Source: Mycobacterium branderi
GTDB taxonomy: Bacteria; Actinomycetota; Actinomycetes; Mycobacteriales; Mycobacteriaceae
DNA length: 64,000 nucleotides
Reading direction: 5' to 3'
Assembly: GCF_010728725.1 (NCBI RefSeq)
Contig: NZ_AP022606.1
Coordinates: forward strand, 5,051,367 to 5,115,366
Position 1 is the first letter of the stretch; each line of letters begins with the position of its first letter. Shown here in pieces: positions 21,446-35,000 of this stretch. Below the pieces are notes generated by a model, which did no database searches, was not told the DNA's origin, and saw only the letters and a list, made by a program, of their open reading frames with translations. The translations under genes were made by a program, and so were the position numbers.

Positions 21446-22201
21446 GTGGCTGTTTCGAGGCGCGACGTCCTCAAATGCGCTTGCGCCGCACCGGTTCTAT
21501 TGAGCCTGCCGGTCAATGCGCCAACGGCGTCGGCCGCCACCATGCGGCTCATCGATTTTTCGGAGCACATCGTCGCGCCGGACCAGATCAAAGCGGCGGG
21601 TTTTGACGGGGCATTGGTCTATGTGGCCGAATCGCGCCCGGGCGCGGACTTCGATTTCAAACCCGTCACCCGCGAGTACGCGGATGGGCTACGCGCGGCG
21701 GGTCTTCACATCGTCAGCTGTTATCAGTACGGCAAGCCCGGTTGGCCTACCCCGTCGGATTACACCCGGGGGTACGACGGCGGCGTAGCCGATGCGCAGA
21801 CAGCAGCACGGTTGCACGCCGCGGCCGGCGGGCCGGATACCGCGCCGATCTTCTTCAGCGTCGACGAGGATATCGACCTCGATACGTGGAATAGCGTTGC
21901 TGTTCAATGGTTTCGAGGCCTCAACTCGGTGCTGGGGGTGCAGCGCACCGGCATCTACGGGCATTCGCGGGCGTGCGGATGGGCGATCAAAGACAACGTC
22001 ATAGGGCGCTCGACCACGGCGGGCCACCGGTGGGCGTGGCAGACCATCGGGTGGTCTGCCGGTCAGCGCGAGCCTGCCGCGGTGCTGTATCAGGTTGTGG
22101 TCAACACCGCGTCGAACCCCGGAGTGCTCGTGGGCGGTACACACGTGGACGTGGACGAGGTCCTCGCGGCCGATTTCGGGCAGTGGGATTTGCATCGTTA
22201 G
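21446..22201 (+). CDS. Secreted DUF1906 glycoside-hydrolase-like protein with Tat signal
   Basis: The 251-residue exported protein begins with a twin-arginine signal (SRRDVLK, then a hydrophobic stretch ending near TASAA). The mature part is a DUF1906 TIM barrel: LIDFSEHIVAPDQIKAAGFD, then FFSVDEDIDLDTW and GIYGHSRACGW. DUF1906 proteins such as M. tuberculosis Rv2525c are Tat-exported, and Rv2525c structures look like glycoside hydrolases. A cell-wall role is plausible. It starts with GTG at 21446. It stands 18 bp after the TetR gene but is functionally unlike it. Confidence 0.85.
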   Translation: MAVSRRDVLKCACAAPVLLSLPVNAPTASAATMRLIDFSEHIVAPDQIKAAGFDGALVYVAESRPGADFDFKPVTREYADGLRAAGLHIVSCYQYGKPGWPTPSDYTRGYDGGVADAQTAARLHAAAGGPDTAPIFFSVDEDIDLDTWNSVAVQWFRGLNSVLGVQRTGIYGHSRACGWAIKDNVIGRSTTAGHRWAWQTIGWSAGQREPAAVLYQVVVNTASNPGVLVGGTHVDVDEVLAADFGQWDLHR

Positions 22202-22217
22202 TCGTATGCTCGCCTGC

Positions 22218-23000
22218 ATGAGCAGGCTCACGACGCCCGTTCTGGTACACGTCGACGCGCCGGTGGCCCGCCTGACCCTCAACCGGCCAGAGAAACGCAA
22301 CGCGCTGAGCCTCGAGCTGATGGAAGAGCTGATCGCCACGCTGCGCCAACTTGGCGCGGATCCCGACGTGCGGGTGATCGTCGTCGACGCGGTCGGCCCG
22401 GTGTTTTCCGCGGGTCATGACTTGAGCGAGATGATCGGTCGCGACGTCGCGTTCTACCAACGGCTGTTCGACGTGTGCACCGAGCTCATGGAAACCATTC
22501 ACGGCCTCCCCCAGCCGGTAATCGCCAAGGTAAAAGGAATGGCGACCGCGGCGGGATGTCAGCTGGTTGCCGCTTGCGACCTCGCCGTGGCCTCGCAGGA
22601 AGCCCGGTTTGCCACCCCGGGGGTCAAGATCGGCCTGTTCTGCTCGACGCCGATGGTGCCGTTGTCGCGCGCGATCGGCCGCAAGCGTGCACTGGAGATG
22701 TTGCTTACCGGGCAGCCGATTACCGCTGAGACCGCCCTGGACTGGGGCCTGGTGAACCGCGTCGTCCCGGCCGAAGCCCTCGAAGACGAATTGGGCGCCA
22801 TCGTCGATGCCATCGTGGCTTCCAGCCCACTGACCGTGGGGTTGGGCAAGGAAACGTTCTACGCCCAAGTCGAGCTCGACGAACACCGGGCCTACGACTT
22901 GACGAAGGCCGTGATGGCGTTGAACGCTCGCGCCGACGATGCCCAGGAGGGCATGTGCGCCTTCCTCGAGAAGCGACCGGCGATCTGGCGTCGGCGTTAG
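22218..23000 (+). CDS. Enoyl-CoA hydratase/isomerase family protein
   Basis: This crotonase-fold protein of 260 residues has TLNRPEKRNALSLELMEEL at the N-terminus, the first oxyanion-hole segment FSAGHDLSEM and the second GMATAAGCQLVAACDLAVAS. The glutamates of classical hydratases are not both obvious, so isomerase or another crotonase activity is possible. ATG at 22218 is chosen, and one four codons upstream at 22206 is also usable. The gene ends 24 bp before the giant regulator gene. Confidence 0.87.
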   Translation: MSRLTTPVLVHVDAPVARLTLNRPEKRNALSLELMEELIATLRQLGADPDVRVIVVDAVGPVFSAGHDLSEMIGRDVAFYQRLFDVCTELMETIHGLPQPVIAKVKGMATAAGCQLVAACDLAVASQEARFATPGVKIGLFCSTPMVPLSRAIGRKRALEMLLTGQPITAETALDWGLVNRVVPAEALEDELGAIVDAIVASSPLTVGLGKETFYAQVELDEHRAYDLTKAVMALNARADDAQEGMCAFLEKRPAIWRRR

Positions 23001-23024
23001 GCGCCTTTACTCGTTCTTGACCGG

Positions 23025-26000
23025 GTGTTGAATCGCCTAACTCAAGATCGCAATGTGAGTACGCTTCATGCGGTGGAGCTGGGGGTTTTGGGGCCTCTCC
23101 AGGTCCGGCGAGACGGCGCCCCGGTCACTATCCCGGGCGCCAAGCCGCGCGCCATCCTCACGATGCTCGGGCTGCACGGCGGTTCGGTGGTGTCGACCGA
23201 AACGCTGATCGAACTTCTATGGGGCGACGACCCACCGCGCACCGCCGCCAAGGCCCTCCAGACCCACATCTCTGCGCTGCGTCGCACGCTGGGCGATGGC
23301 TTCGTTTTGACGCAGGGAACGGGCTGGATCCTCAATGTGGCCGAGACCGATGCCTCGCGCTACAAACGGGTCACCAAGATGGCCCGAGACGCCGCGACTG
23401 CAGGCGACATCACCCAAGCGGCGGTCGCCTTCGAGGAGGCGCTGGCCCTCTGGCGCGGAACTCCCGAACTGCCCGATACCCGCCGCGGAATATCGGAGAA
23501 GACGCGCTGGATCGAGGGCCATGCCGCGCTGGTCGAGGATCGCGCCGATGCGCTGCTGGCGACGGGCCGGGCGGCGGAGATCGTCGGCGAGCTCGAGGCC
23601 GCGGTCGCCGATGCGCCGTTGCGCGAAAGGCGATGGGGCCAGCTGATGCTCGCGCTTTATCGCGCCGGCCGACAGGGCGAAGCCTTGGGCGCGTATCAGC
23701 GTGCGCGCTCGCTGCTGGCCGACGAACTGGGCGTCGATCCCGGGCCGGAGCTTCGGCGGCTCGAGGCCGCGATCGTTGCCCAGGATGCTGCGCTGGATAT
23801 GCCTGTGGCACAGAATATTTCGTCGGTCACGCGCGCCGTGACATTTCTGCTCACCGACATCGAGGGTTCAACCGCGGCGTGGGAGGCCGACGCCGATGCG
23901 ATGGCAGTGGCGCTCGCGCGCCACGACGAGCTCGTCGAACAGGTCGTCACGTCGCGCGGTGGAAGGCTGATCAAGACGCGCGGCGAGGGCGACGCCACGT
24001 TCTCGGTGTTCGAGCGGCCGTCGACAGCGGCCGCTGCGGCAATCGAGCTACAAGACGCAATCTCACACGAGCCGTGGGAATTGTCGGAGCCCATGCGAGT
24101 TCGTGTGGCATTGCATACCGGCGAGGCCGAGCTGCGCGACGGCGACTACTTCGGCCGTGCGGTCAACCGTGCCGCCCGCCTGCGGTCGCTGGCGACGGGC
24201 GGCCAGATTTTGTGTTCGGGTGCTACCGCAGAGCTCGTCATCGACTCGCTGCCCGACGATGTTCTGCTCGCGGACCTTGGGATGCGTCAGCTCAAGAACC
24301 TGGCACGTCCGGAGCATGTTTTCGAGCTGCGGCTGGAAACCGCGGAACGGCCTCAGGAGCCCAGCGATACGCCACTCGAGAGGCCCGACTTCCCCGCGGT
24401 CCTGACCGGCCCAGGCCCATTCGTCGGGCGCGGACGAGAACTCGAACGACTGGTGTCCACATGGCAGACGGTACTCGACGGCGGCATCCTCGCGGTGCTG
24501 GTCGCCGGCGAACCGGGCGTAGGCAAGACGCGCTTGGCCGGTGAATGGTCACGACAGGCGTACGAACAAGGTGCGGTTGTGCTGTACGGCCGTTGCGACG
24601 AGGATCTCGGCGCCCCGTATCAGCCGTTCGCCGAAGCACTCCGATCGCTCGTGCCGTGCCTCGGTGCCACTCGGCTGCGCGGATTGCGCGGTGTTGAAGC
24701 GCTGCTGGCGCTGGTTCCGGGGCTTACCGATGTGCTGCCCGACCTGGCCGCGCCGACCCGCGCAGATCCCGACACCGAACGCTATGCACTTTTCGACGCG
24801 GTCGTCGCGCTATTGGAAGTCGCGTCCGCGAGCGCGCCCGTCGTCCTAATCCTCGATGACCTCCACTGGGCGGCCAAGCCGACGCTGCTGTTGTTGCGCC
24901 ATCTCCTGCGTTTCGGCGAGCACGCCCGCGTGCAGGTCGTCGGCACGTATCGCAGCACCGATCTCGACCGCTCTCATCCTTTAGCGGCGACGCTCGCCGA
25001 CCTTCACCGTGACGGAACTGCCAACCGCATTCAGCTCAGCGGCCTCGACGAAGACGACGTCACCACGTACGTGGCCGAGGCGGGCTACGACGACGAAGAC
25101 CTCGCCCGGGCATTGGCCTCGGTCACCGGCGGCAACCCGTTCTTCCTCATCGAGGCGTTACGACACGTGGACGAAAGTGGCGGGGTGTGGGATCCCAGCA
25201 CCTTGCCCCAAGGCGTTCGGGAAGCCGTGAGCCGCCGCCTTTCCCGGCTTCCAGCGGAGACCAACAAGGCGCTCGCGGCGGCCGCGGTCGTCGGCAGCCG
25301 CTTCGCCCTCGACCTCGTCGAGCGGGTGGTCGACCAGGATCTCGTCGACGCCTTCGAGGAGGCGTGCAAGGCCGGCATCGTCATCGAAGAACCCGGCGGT
25401 CGATACCGGTTCAACCACGCGCTGGTGCGGCAGTCGCTGCTGGCGGAGCTCCCGTCCGTGCGCCGTATGCGACTGCACCAACGCATCGCGGCGACACTGG
25501 AAACCCAACCGGGAGCCGACGACACGCTGCTGGCCGAACTGGCATACCACTACTTCGAATGCGCGTGGGCGGGCAACGCCGCCAAGGCCGTCGAGTATTG
25601 CCGGCGCGCCGCAGACCAGGCGATGACCCGACTTGCCTACGAAGGCGCAGCCGACCTCTACGATCACGCCCTGCATGCGCTCGAGGAGATCGACGACGAG
25701 CTGCCTGACCGTAACGACCAAGCTGCCGAGCTGTTGATCGCGCGCTGCGAGGCGCTGCTGGCCGCGGGCGACGTGGCGTCGGCGGCTGGTGCAGTGTCGC
25801 AATTACGAGCCGCCACAGTCGATTCGGCACAGCTAGCGGCGTGGGCGACGTGCTTTGACGGACAGCTGACGATGCTGACCCACCCCGAGCGGCTGGACGA
25901 GGTCGAGGTCGCATTGGCCGCGGCCGCCGAAAAACTGGGCGAATTAGCCGATGCGGCAGGCGAAGCCAAGGCCCACACCGTGCGAGCGGGATGCCTCGCC

Positions 26001-29000
26001 CGACTCGGGCGAATCGGCGACTGTGAAATCGCTTTGGACAATGCTCTGACCGCGGCGCGGCGCGCGCAGGAACATCGTCGGGTGAACGCCGTGCTGGCGG
26101 GTGCGCCGCTTGCGGCGCTGTGGGGTCCCAATCCTGTTCCGCGCGCGGGCGGTCGGTGTCTGGACGTGGTGCGGCTGCTGCGAATCACGACGGACTCACC
26201 TGCGGTTGAGGCGACGTCGACGCGGTGTCAAGCCGCGTTGGAGGCCTTCCGCGGGCGTGCGGCGGCGGCACGACGGATGATCGACTCGGCGCGACGGACG
26301 GTCACGGAGCTCGGCTTGCGCCATGCGCTGCTGGAGGTGGAGCAGTTTGCAGGCATCGTGGAGCTGGTCGTCGACGATCCTGCTGCAGCGGAGCCGCATC
26401 TACGTAAGGCGTATAACGGTTTTCGCCGGATGGGCCTGGACGCGGACACGGCGGAGACAGCCGCGCTGCTGGGTCGAGCTTGCCTCGCGCTCGACCGGGA
26501 CGCGGAAGCCGACGAATTGTGTTCGGAGAGTGAGCGGCTCGCGGGGCACGCGCTGAAGGCATCGATCGCGTGGCGCACACTTCGCGCGCGGTTGCTCTCA
26601 CTCGCCAACCAACATGACGAGGCGCGGCGGGTCGCCGAGGCTGCTGTGCAGCTGGCGGCGCGGACGGACGCGCTCGTCGATCATGGTGACGCGTGTGCAA
26701 CCCTGGCAACGGTTCTTGGCGCCGCTGGCGATGTTGCGGGGGCGCAAGCCGCCGCCGAGCGAGCGGTCGACCTGTACGAACGGAAAGGTGCTGCGGCACT
26801 TGCCGAGAGAGCACGCCTCCTTCTCGGGGCGGAACCGCCGCCTGCCCAGGCTCCACCGGAAGCGCCGAGCGTCGAGCTAGACACCGCGGCCGCCCGAACG
26901 AGCGAACGCGTGATGGCCGCGATTAACCGCGGAGATTGGGACGAGTTCGAGCGGCTGTTTGCACCCGAAGGCTCCGTCGAGAGTCGCCGGAAGGTCGTCG
27001 GCTTTAAGCAGACGGAGTTCTCGGCAGTCGACGTGATGCATCAGACGAGGCGCGATCTCGAGACGGGGGTTATGCGGGCCAGCCATGTCGTCGTCGCCGT
27101 GCGAGGCGAGCGCCTTGCGCTTGCTCGAGTAGGGCTAAGCACCGCCGACGTAAGTCCTGGGGCACCTCTGGACGAATTTCTGCAGCTATACGGACTCGAT
27201 GATCAAGGTCGAATCGCGCTGCAGGTGTGGTTCGACCTCGAAGATATGGACGCCGCGCTGGCCGAACTAGACGCCCTACGTGCGCGATTCGAGGAAGTGC
27301 AGCCACAATCGCCGCCACAGGCCAAGCTCGACAACGCCTGCGTGCGAGCAGGTGAACGGGTGATCGCTGCCATTGATTGCCAAGCCTGGGACGAAATCGG
27401 GCAGTTGTACTCACCCAATGCACTCATTGAGAGCCGTCGAAAAATAGTCGGATTCAGGCAGATTGACTTGTCGTCGGACGACTGGGGACAAGCGAATAGG
27501 CCGATTCTGGAGAAGGGCGACTTGCGGCTCAGCCAGGTGGTTATCGCCGTGCGAGGCGAGCGCCTGGCGCTCGCTCGGGTAAGGGCGGACAGCGCCGACG
27601 CAAGCCCTGGAGCGCCATATGACGAATTCCTGAGTCTCTACGGCATCGACGAGCAGGGGCGAATTGCGCTGCAGGTGTGGTTCGACCTCGAAGACATCGA
27701 TGCGGCGATGGCCGAACTCGAAGCCCTGCACGCCAGGTTGGAGGGGGAGCATCCGCGCGTGCAGCACCTTGAGAACGCGGCAAGCCGGCTCTACGAGCGA
27801 TTCAAGGTGTGCTATGCGGCCCGCGACTGGCGTGCGATAGCCGAGATGGTAGCCGACGATTTTCGGAGCGATGACCGTCGCCGGGTAGTCAACTCCGGCC
27901 TCCGAGAGGGCCGAGACGCCATGATCGCCGAACTCTCGGGCATGGCCCAGGTCGGTATCGAGCTGACGTCAGACGTCATTGCGATCCGCGGCGAGCGCCT
28001 CGTGCTCAGCCGTATCAGAGCCTCGCATGATGCGTTCGACACCCTCGTACTGACCGTCTTCGAGCTCGACGCCGACGGAAGATGCCTGGCACGCATCGTT
28101 TTCGACCTCGACGACTTCGACGCTGCCATCGCCGAGCTCGACCGACGGTACCTCGCCGGAGAAGCGGCACCCTTTGCGGAGACATGGTCGGTCATTGCGG
28201 AGGGCTACGCCGCTTTCAACCGGCATGAGCCGCCCGCGACCACGCCGGATTGCGTCAGCATCGACCACAGGCGCGGAACTGCGTTCGCGCCGGGCGAGTT
28301 GTTCAGTTACATGGGTGCGGCATGGGACGACACGCCGGACATCACCAGCTACATCGACACCGTGCACCGGCTGAGCGACATGGGAGCGGTCGTCACACAT
28401 GTCGCGCGTGGATCCTCTCCAGAAGGCGTCGACGCGGAGTGGCGGTACGACCACCTTCTGATGGTCGACGGCGAAAGCATCGAGCGCTCTGAGCTATTCG
28501 ATGAGGCAGACCTGGACGCCGCACTCGCCAGGTTCGAGGAGCTCAGCCGGCCGGCACGGCGGCTTGAAAACGCGGCGACCCGAGTGACCGACCGGTACTT
28601 GGCGCGACTGCCGGCCCGCGACTTCGAGGTGATGGCCGAAATTCTGGCTGAAGATTTTCTGTACGACGATCGTCGTCGGACAGTGAACGCCGGCGTCCGA
28701 CGCGGTCGGGATGCCGAAATCGCGAACGTGCGAGCCATCGCCGAGCTGGGGACCTTCGACATAACGTCGACTGCCATTGCGACTCGCGGGGAACGCCTCA
28801 TCCTCAGTCGCGTCCGTGCCTCGGTACTCGACGAGCGGCCCGGAGCATTCCACAGCGACGAACTCGACATTGTCGAGCTTGACGCCGACGAGCGGATCGC
28901 GGCACATGTCACGTTTGACCCCGACGACTTCGAAGCTGCCATAGCGGAACTCGATGCTCGCTATCTCGCAGGCGAAGCGGCAGCCCATGCGCACACCTGG

Positions 29001-32000
29001 TCGGTGATCGCGGACGCGTATGCCGGGTTCAACCGACGCAAGCTCTTGGCGACGACGCCCGACTGGGTGAACATTGACCACCGTCGCGGAGCAGCTTTCG
29101 CCCCCGGCGACATGATCGCCTACCTCGAAGCCGCCTGGACCGACTCGCCTGACACCAAGATCTACATCGAGGCCGTGCATCGGCTCAGCAACATCGGGGC
29201 TGTCGTCACCCATGTGGCGCACGGGATCTCACAAGAGGGTTTCGACGCCGAGTGGAGGGACATCAACCTCCTGACGGTCGACGGCGATTCACTCAGCTGC
29301 TCCGAGCTTTTCGACGAAGCAGACATCGACGCCGCGGTCGCGAGATTCGACGAGCTCAGTCGCCCGGCGCGGCAGCTCGAACGCTCGGTAAGTCGAGTGG
29401 CAGAGCGCTTTTCGGCGTGCTTCGCTGCCCGCGACTGGGCCGCGATGGCGGACTTGTTTGCCGAAGACCTTTCGGTCGACGGTCGCCGCCGGACCGTGAA
29501 CGCAGGGATACGCCACGGCCGAGATGCCACGATCGAAGACATGCGGGCGTCAGCCGAAGTCGGGTTCACGGAAATGACCTCCGTCGTTATCGCGACCCGC
29601 GGAGGGCACCTCGCCCTCGCTCGTTTCTACGTTCGCGGTCAGCGAGCAGAAGAAGTCGCAGCAGAGGCTCTTCATGTCTTCGAGATCGACGCCGACGAGA
29701 GGACCTCAGTGGTCGTCATTTTCGACGTCGACAACTTCGACGCTGCCATCGCGGAGCTCGATGCCCGGTACCTCGCCGGCGAAGCGGCACCTCATGCACA
29801 TACGTGGTCGGTCATTGCGAATGGATACGCCGCGCTCAACCGTCACGAACTCCCCGCGACAACGCCGGATTTGGTGACTATCGACCACCGCCGCGGAACA
29901 GCGTTCGCGCCCGGTGAGCTGTTCGCCTTCATCCGTGCCGGGTGGGACGACGCGTCTGACAGCAGGATGTACATCGAGACTGTGCATCGTCTAAATAGCC
30001 TCGGCGCAGTCGTCACCGAGGCGGCATACGGAACTTCGCAGCAAGGGTTCGAGGCGGAGTGGCGGATGATCGTCACCTTGACCGTCGAGGGCGACGCGGT
30101 CAATCGCTGCGAGTTGTTCGACGAAGCCGACCTCGACGCTGCGATCGCGAGATTTGATGAACTGCAACCGCATTCGCATCGGCTGGAGAACCCGGCAAGC
30201 CAACTAGCCGAGCGCTTCTTCGAGTACTTCGCAGCGCGCGACTGGGACGCGATAGCGACAACACTGGCCGAGAACGTATCTCATGACGATCGCCGCCATG
30301 TGGTTAATGCCGGGGTCCTACACGGTCGAGACGCCCAGATCGCTAACCTGCGAGCCATCGCCGAGGTCGGTGTCGCGAACTTTTCGTCGACAGCCATTGC
30401 GATCCGCGGCGCGTGCCTCGCACTCGTTCGCACTCGGTCCTCAGGCCAAGAACAGGGACTTGCCGCGATTCTCACGGAGGAAATCGGCCTCGTCGAGATC
30501 AACCGCGACAACCGGATGACGGCCTACATCGCGTTCGACGCCAACGACATCGACGCCGCCTTCAAGGAACTCGACGCCCGCTACCTCGCCGGCGAAGCGG
30601 CGGCCCATGCGCACACGTGGTCGCCGCTGACGGCGGTCGACGCCGCGCTCAACCGGTACGAGATTCCCCCGCACACACAGGACTGGGTCACTGTCGACCA
30701 CCGGCGGGCGACGGCGTTCGCGCCAGGTGACCTGACCGCATACATGCGTGCCGGTTGGGACCTCGCTCGCGACATCAAGAATCACATCCTCGCCGTGCAT
30801 CGGATCACCGACTCAGGAGCAGTCGTCACCCACTTGGCACACGGCACATTGCGAAACGGATCCGACGTCGAGTGGCGGGAGGTCGCCCTTGTCACGTTCG
30901 AAGGCGACCTGATCAACCGCTGCGAGCTATTCGACGAAGCAGACATCGACGCCGCGCTCGCGAAGTTCGACGAACTGCATCCGCAGCCGCCGCGACTGGA
31001 GAACGCGGCTAGCCGAGCACATGACCGCTTCCTCGCGTACGTCGACGCACGCGATCGGGCAGCGATAGCCGAGATCCTGGCCGACGATGCTTGCACCGAT
31101 GATCGACGGCGGGTAGTGAACACCGGCGTACGACACGGTAGGGATGCTGTGCTCGCCGAACTTTCGACACTCGCCGAAGTAGGCGGTAAGAACCTCACAT
31201 CAGAAACGATCGCGATCCGGGGCGAGCGCCTCGTACTCCGACGTAGTGAATATTCGGTTGGCCACGAGCGAGAGACGTACCGCCTCGGCGGCGTGGAGAT
31301 CCTGGAGCTCAACACCGACGAACTTCTGGTCGCAAGAGTCGCATTCGACGCCAACGACAATGACGCTGCCTTTCAGGAACTCGATACGCGGTACATGGCC
31401 GGCGAAGCAGCTCCTCACGCGCAGACTTGGTCCGTCATAGCGCAGGCCTACGCCGCGCTCAACCGGCAAGAGACGCCGCCGACGACGCCGGATTGGGTCA
31501 ACATCGATCACCGACGAGTGCGAGCATTCGTGTCCGGTGAGCTGCCTGCATACATGCATGCCACTTGGAATCTGGTGCCCGACATCAGGATCCGCATCGA
31601 GGCTGTACATCAGCTGAACGACCTCGGAGCGGTCTTCACTCAGGTGGCAACGGGAACTTCGCAACAGGGTTTCGCGGCCGAGTGGCGAACGGTCATCGTG
31701 TCAACGGTCGAAGGCGACATGATCGACCGCCTGGAAATCTTCGACGAGGCAGACCTCGACGCCGCGCTCGCCCGCTTCGAGGAACTCCACCGGCAGGCAC
31801 CGCGACTGGAAAATGCGGCAAGCCAAGTGGATGCGCGCCTCCATACCTACTTCGCAGCCCGCGACTGGGACGCGATGGCCGAGGCTATGGCACAAGACAT
31901 TCTGTATGACGATCGTCGTCGCGTGGCGAATGCCGGACTCCGGCGCGGCCGAGACGCCGAGATGGTAAACATTCGGGCGCTTGTCGACCTCGGGGCAAAT

Positions 32001-35000
32001 GTGACGTCGACCGTCATCGCGACCCGCGGGGAGCGCCTCGTGCTGACGAAGTCCCGCTTCACCGGCGCGGATCAACGGCCCGAGGCATTCCACAACGTGA
32101 TGCTCTCTGTCCTGGAGATCGACGCCGACGAACGCGTCGTGGCACGCATCATCTTCGACGTCGATGACATGGACGCCGCCATCGCCGAACTCGACGCTCG
32201 GTACCTCGCAGGCGAAGCTGCGGCCCACGCACACACGTGGTCGGTGATCTCAAGGTCATATGCCGAGATGAGCCGCCATGAGCTTCCCCGGACGACGTAC
32301 GATTACGCAAACATCGACCACCGACGATTCCCGATGGAGGCTGGCGCCTTTAACGCGTCGCTCCGGGCACAGTGGGAACTCCTGCCGGACTTCAGCTTGC
32401 GAATCGAGTCAGTGCATCGGCTGAGCGACCTCGGCGTGGTCTTCACCCAAGCGGCCAAGGGTACATCGCGAGAAGGTTTCGACGCCGAATGGCGATCCGT
32501 ACTCGTTATGACCGTCGAAGGCGAATTGCTCAACCGCTGTGAAATCTTCGACGAGGCCGACCTCGACGCAGCCCTCGTCCGCTTCGAGGAACTACATCCG
32601 CAGGCACCTCGGTTGACAAACACCGCCAGCCAAGTGGTTGAGCGTGTCTTCAGGCACTTCGCGGCCCGCGACTGGGCAGCCATGGCGGAGCTAGTGGCCG
32701 ACGACATTTGCTCAGACGATCGTCGTTCCGTGGTGAATGCCGGAATCCGTCACGGTCGGGATGCTGAAATTGCCGATATGCGGGCGATCGCCGGCGTCGG
32801 CGTCACGCAGGTAATACCGACCGTGATCGCAACGCGCGGTGAGCATCTGACCCTTTGTCATGTGCTCCTCCCGGTTGAAGATCACGGGCCGGGGACGTTC
32901 CGCAACGAGGCGCTCTGCCTGGCCGAGATCAACGTCGACAACCGGGTCGCGGCCCGCCTCTTGTTCGACTTGGACGACTTCGACGCGGCCATCAAAGAGC
33001 TCGACGCCCGGTACTCCGCCGACGAAGCAGCCACGTACTCACGCACATGGTCGATCATCACGCGGAGCTATTACGAGACCAATCGGCGCGAACTTCCCGG
33101 CATGACACCGGATTCGGTTTTCGTCGACCATCGGCCGACCGTAACGACTGAGTCGGAAGATCTGGCTGGGTATCTTCATAGCTTTTGGGACCTCATGCCG
33201 GACATGAGCGCCTACATCGAGTCGGTGCATCGGTTGAGCAATTTGGGGACCGTCGTCACCCAGGCTGCGCGTGGGACGTCGCGGAAGGGCTTTGAAGCCG
33301 AGTGGCGGGCGATCGTCACTAGCATATTCGAAGGCGACCTCTACAGCCGCGTCGAAGCCTTCGATGAGGCAGACCTCGACGCCGCGCTCGCCCGCTTCGA
33401 CGAACTGCAAACACAGGCGCGCCATTTGGAGAATGCGGCAAGCCGGGCGAATGGTCGCCTGTTCGCCTACGGCGCAGCCCGCAATTGGGCGGCGATAGCC
33501 GGGATCTTGGCCGACGACAGTTTCGTCGACGATCGTCGTCGCGTGGTGAATGTCGGGTTCTGGAATGGCCGCGATGACATGATGGCAAACGTGCGAGCCC
33601 TCGCCGAGGGTCTCGCGAACGTAACCTTGACCGTCCTCGCGACCCGCGGGGAGCGCCTCGCCCTGACTCGCATCTGTTCCTGGAACGGCGGTCCGCGCGA
33701 TAGGCAATTCGGCGTCGAGATGGTCGCCATCGTCGAGATCGACACCGACGACCGGATCGCGGGCTATGTCTTCTTCGACCCCGACGACATCGACGCCGCC
33801 TTCGAAGAACTCGACGCTCGGTACCTCGCCGGCGAAGCCGCCGCCTACTCACACACGTGGTCGGTCATCACACGGTCCTTTTCCGAGGCCAACCGGCACG
33901 AACTTCACGGCATGACAGCGGATGCGGTTTACGTCGACCATCGGCCGGGCGTAACGACCGAAGCGGAAGATCTGGCCGGATATCTTCGTGCCATCTGGGA
34001 GCTCACGCCGGAGACCCGCAGCTACATCGAGGCGGTGCATCGGCTGAGCGAACTCGGATCGGTCATCACCCATGCTGCCCGTGGAACATCGCAAGAGGGC
34101 TTTGACGCCGAGTGGCGAACAATCAACGTTGGCACAGTCGACGGTGACCTGATAAACCGTGTCGAGGTCTTCGATGAGACCGACCTCGACGCGGCGCTTG
34201 CCCGCTTCGACGAGCTGCATTCGCAACTGCGCCTACTGGAAAATGCTGCAAGCCGGGCAGATGACCGCTTGTTTGCATACTTCAGGGCCGGCGACTGGGG
34301 GTCGATAGCCGAAATCTTGACCGACGACAGTTACGTCGACGATCGCCGTCGCGTGGTGAACGCGGGGTTCTGGGACGGCCGCGACGTCGTGGTGGCGAAC
34401 CTGCGGGCCCTGGCCGAAGGTGGGTCCATAACGTCGAAAGTCATTGCGACCCGTGGAGAACGGCTTTCACTCTCTCATATCTGTTCCGCACATGGTGAGA
34501 CACGGCACGGGGAGTTTGACGTCGAAATGCTTGACATCGCCGAAATCGACACCGAGGGGCGGCTCGCGGCGCACATCCTGTTCGACCTCGACGACATCGA
34601 CGCCGCGATCGACGAACTCGAGGCCCGGTACCTCGCCGGTGAAGCTGCCGCGCAGGCGCACGCGTGGTCCGTCATCGTGCAAGCTTTTGTCTCGCTTAAT
34701 CGTCGACACGAGTTAGCTCCGACGACGGCAGACTGGGTGAACTTCGATCACCGTCGCGGGATAGGTTTTGCGCCCGGGCAAATGACCGCATACATCCTTG
34801 CCGGATGGGAACGTGAGTGGCAAAGCGTCACTACGCACATCGAGGCCATCTATCGGCTGACCGAGCTAGGGGCAGTTTTTGTGCAGGTGGTGAAGTCGAC
34901 TTCGCAGGAAGGCTTTGACGCCGAGTGGCGGGTCGTCGAACTTATGACGGTCGAAGGTGACCTCATCAGTCGTGCCGAATTCTTCGACGAGACGGACCTC

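Noticed and set aside
23219..24544. 441-codon frame inside the giant gene, same strand
   Set aside because: Arg/Gly-rich out-of-frame shadow. The BTAD, cyclase and ATPase motifs are in the main frame.
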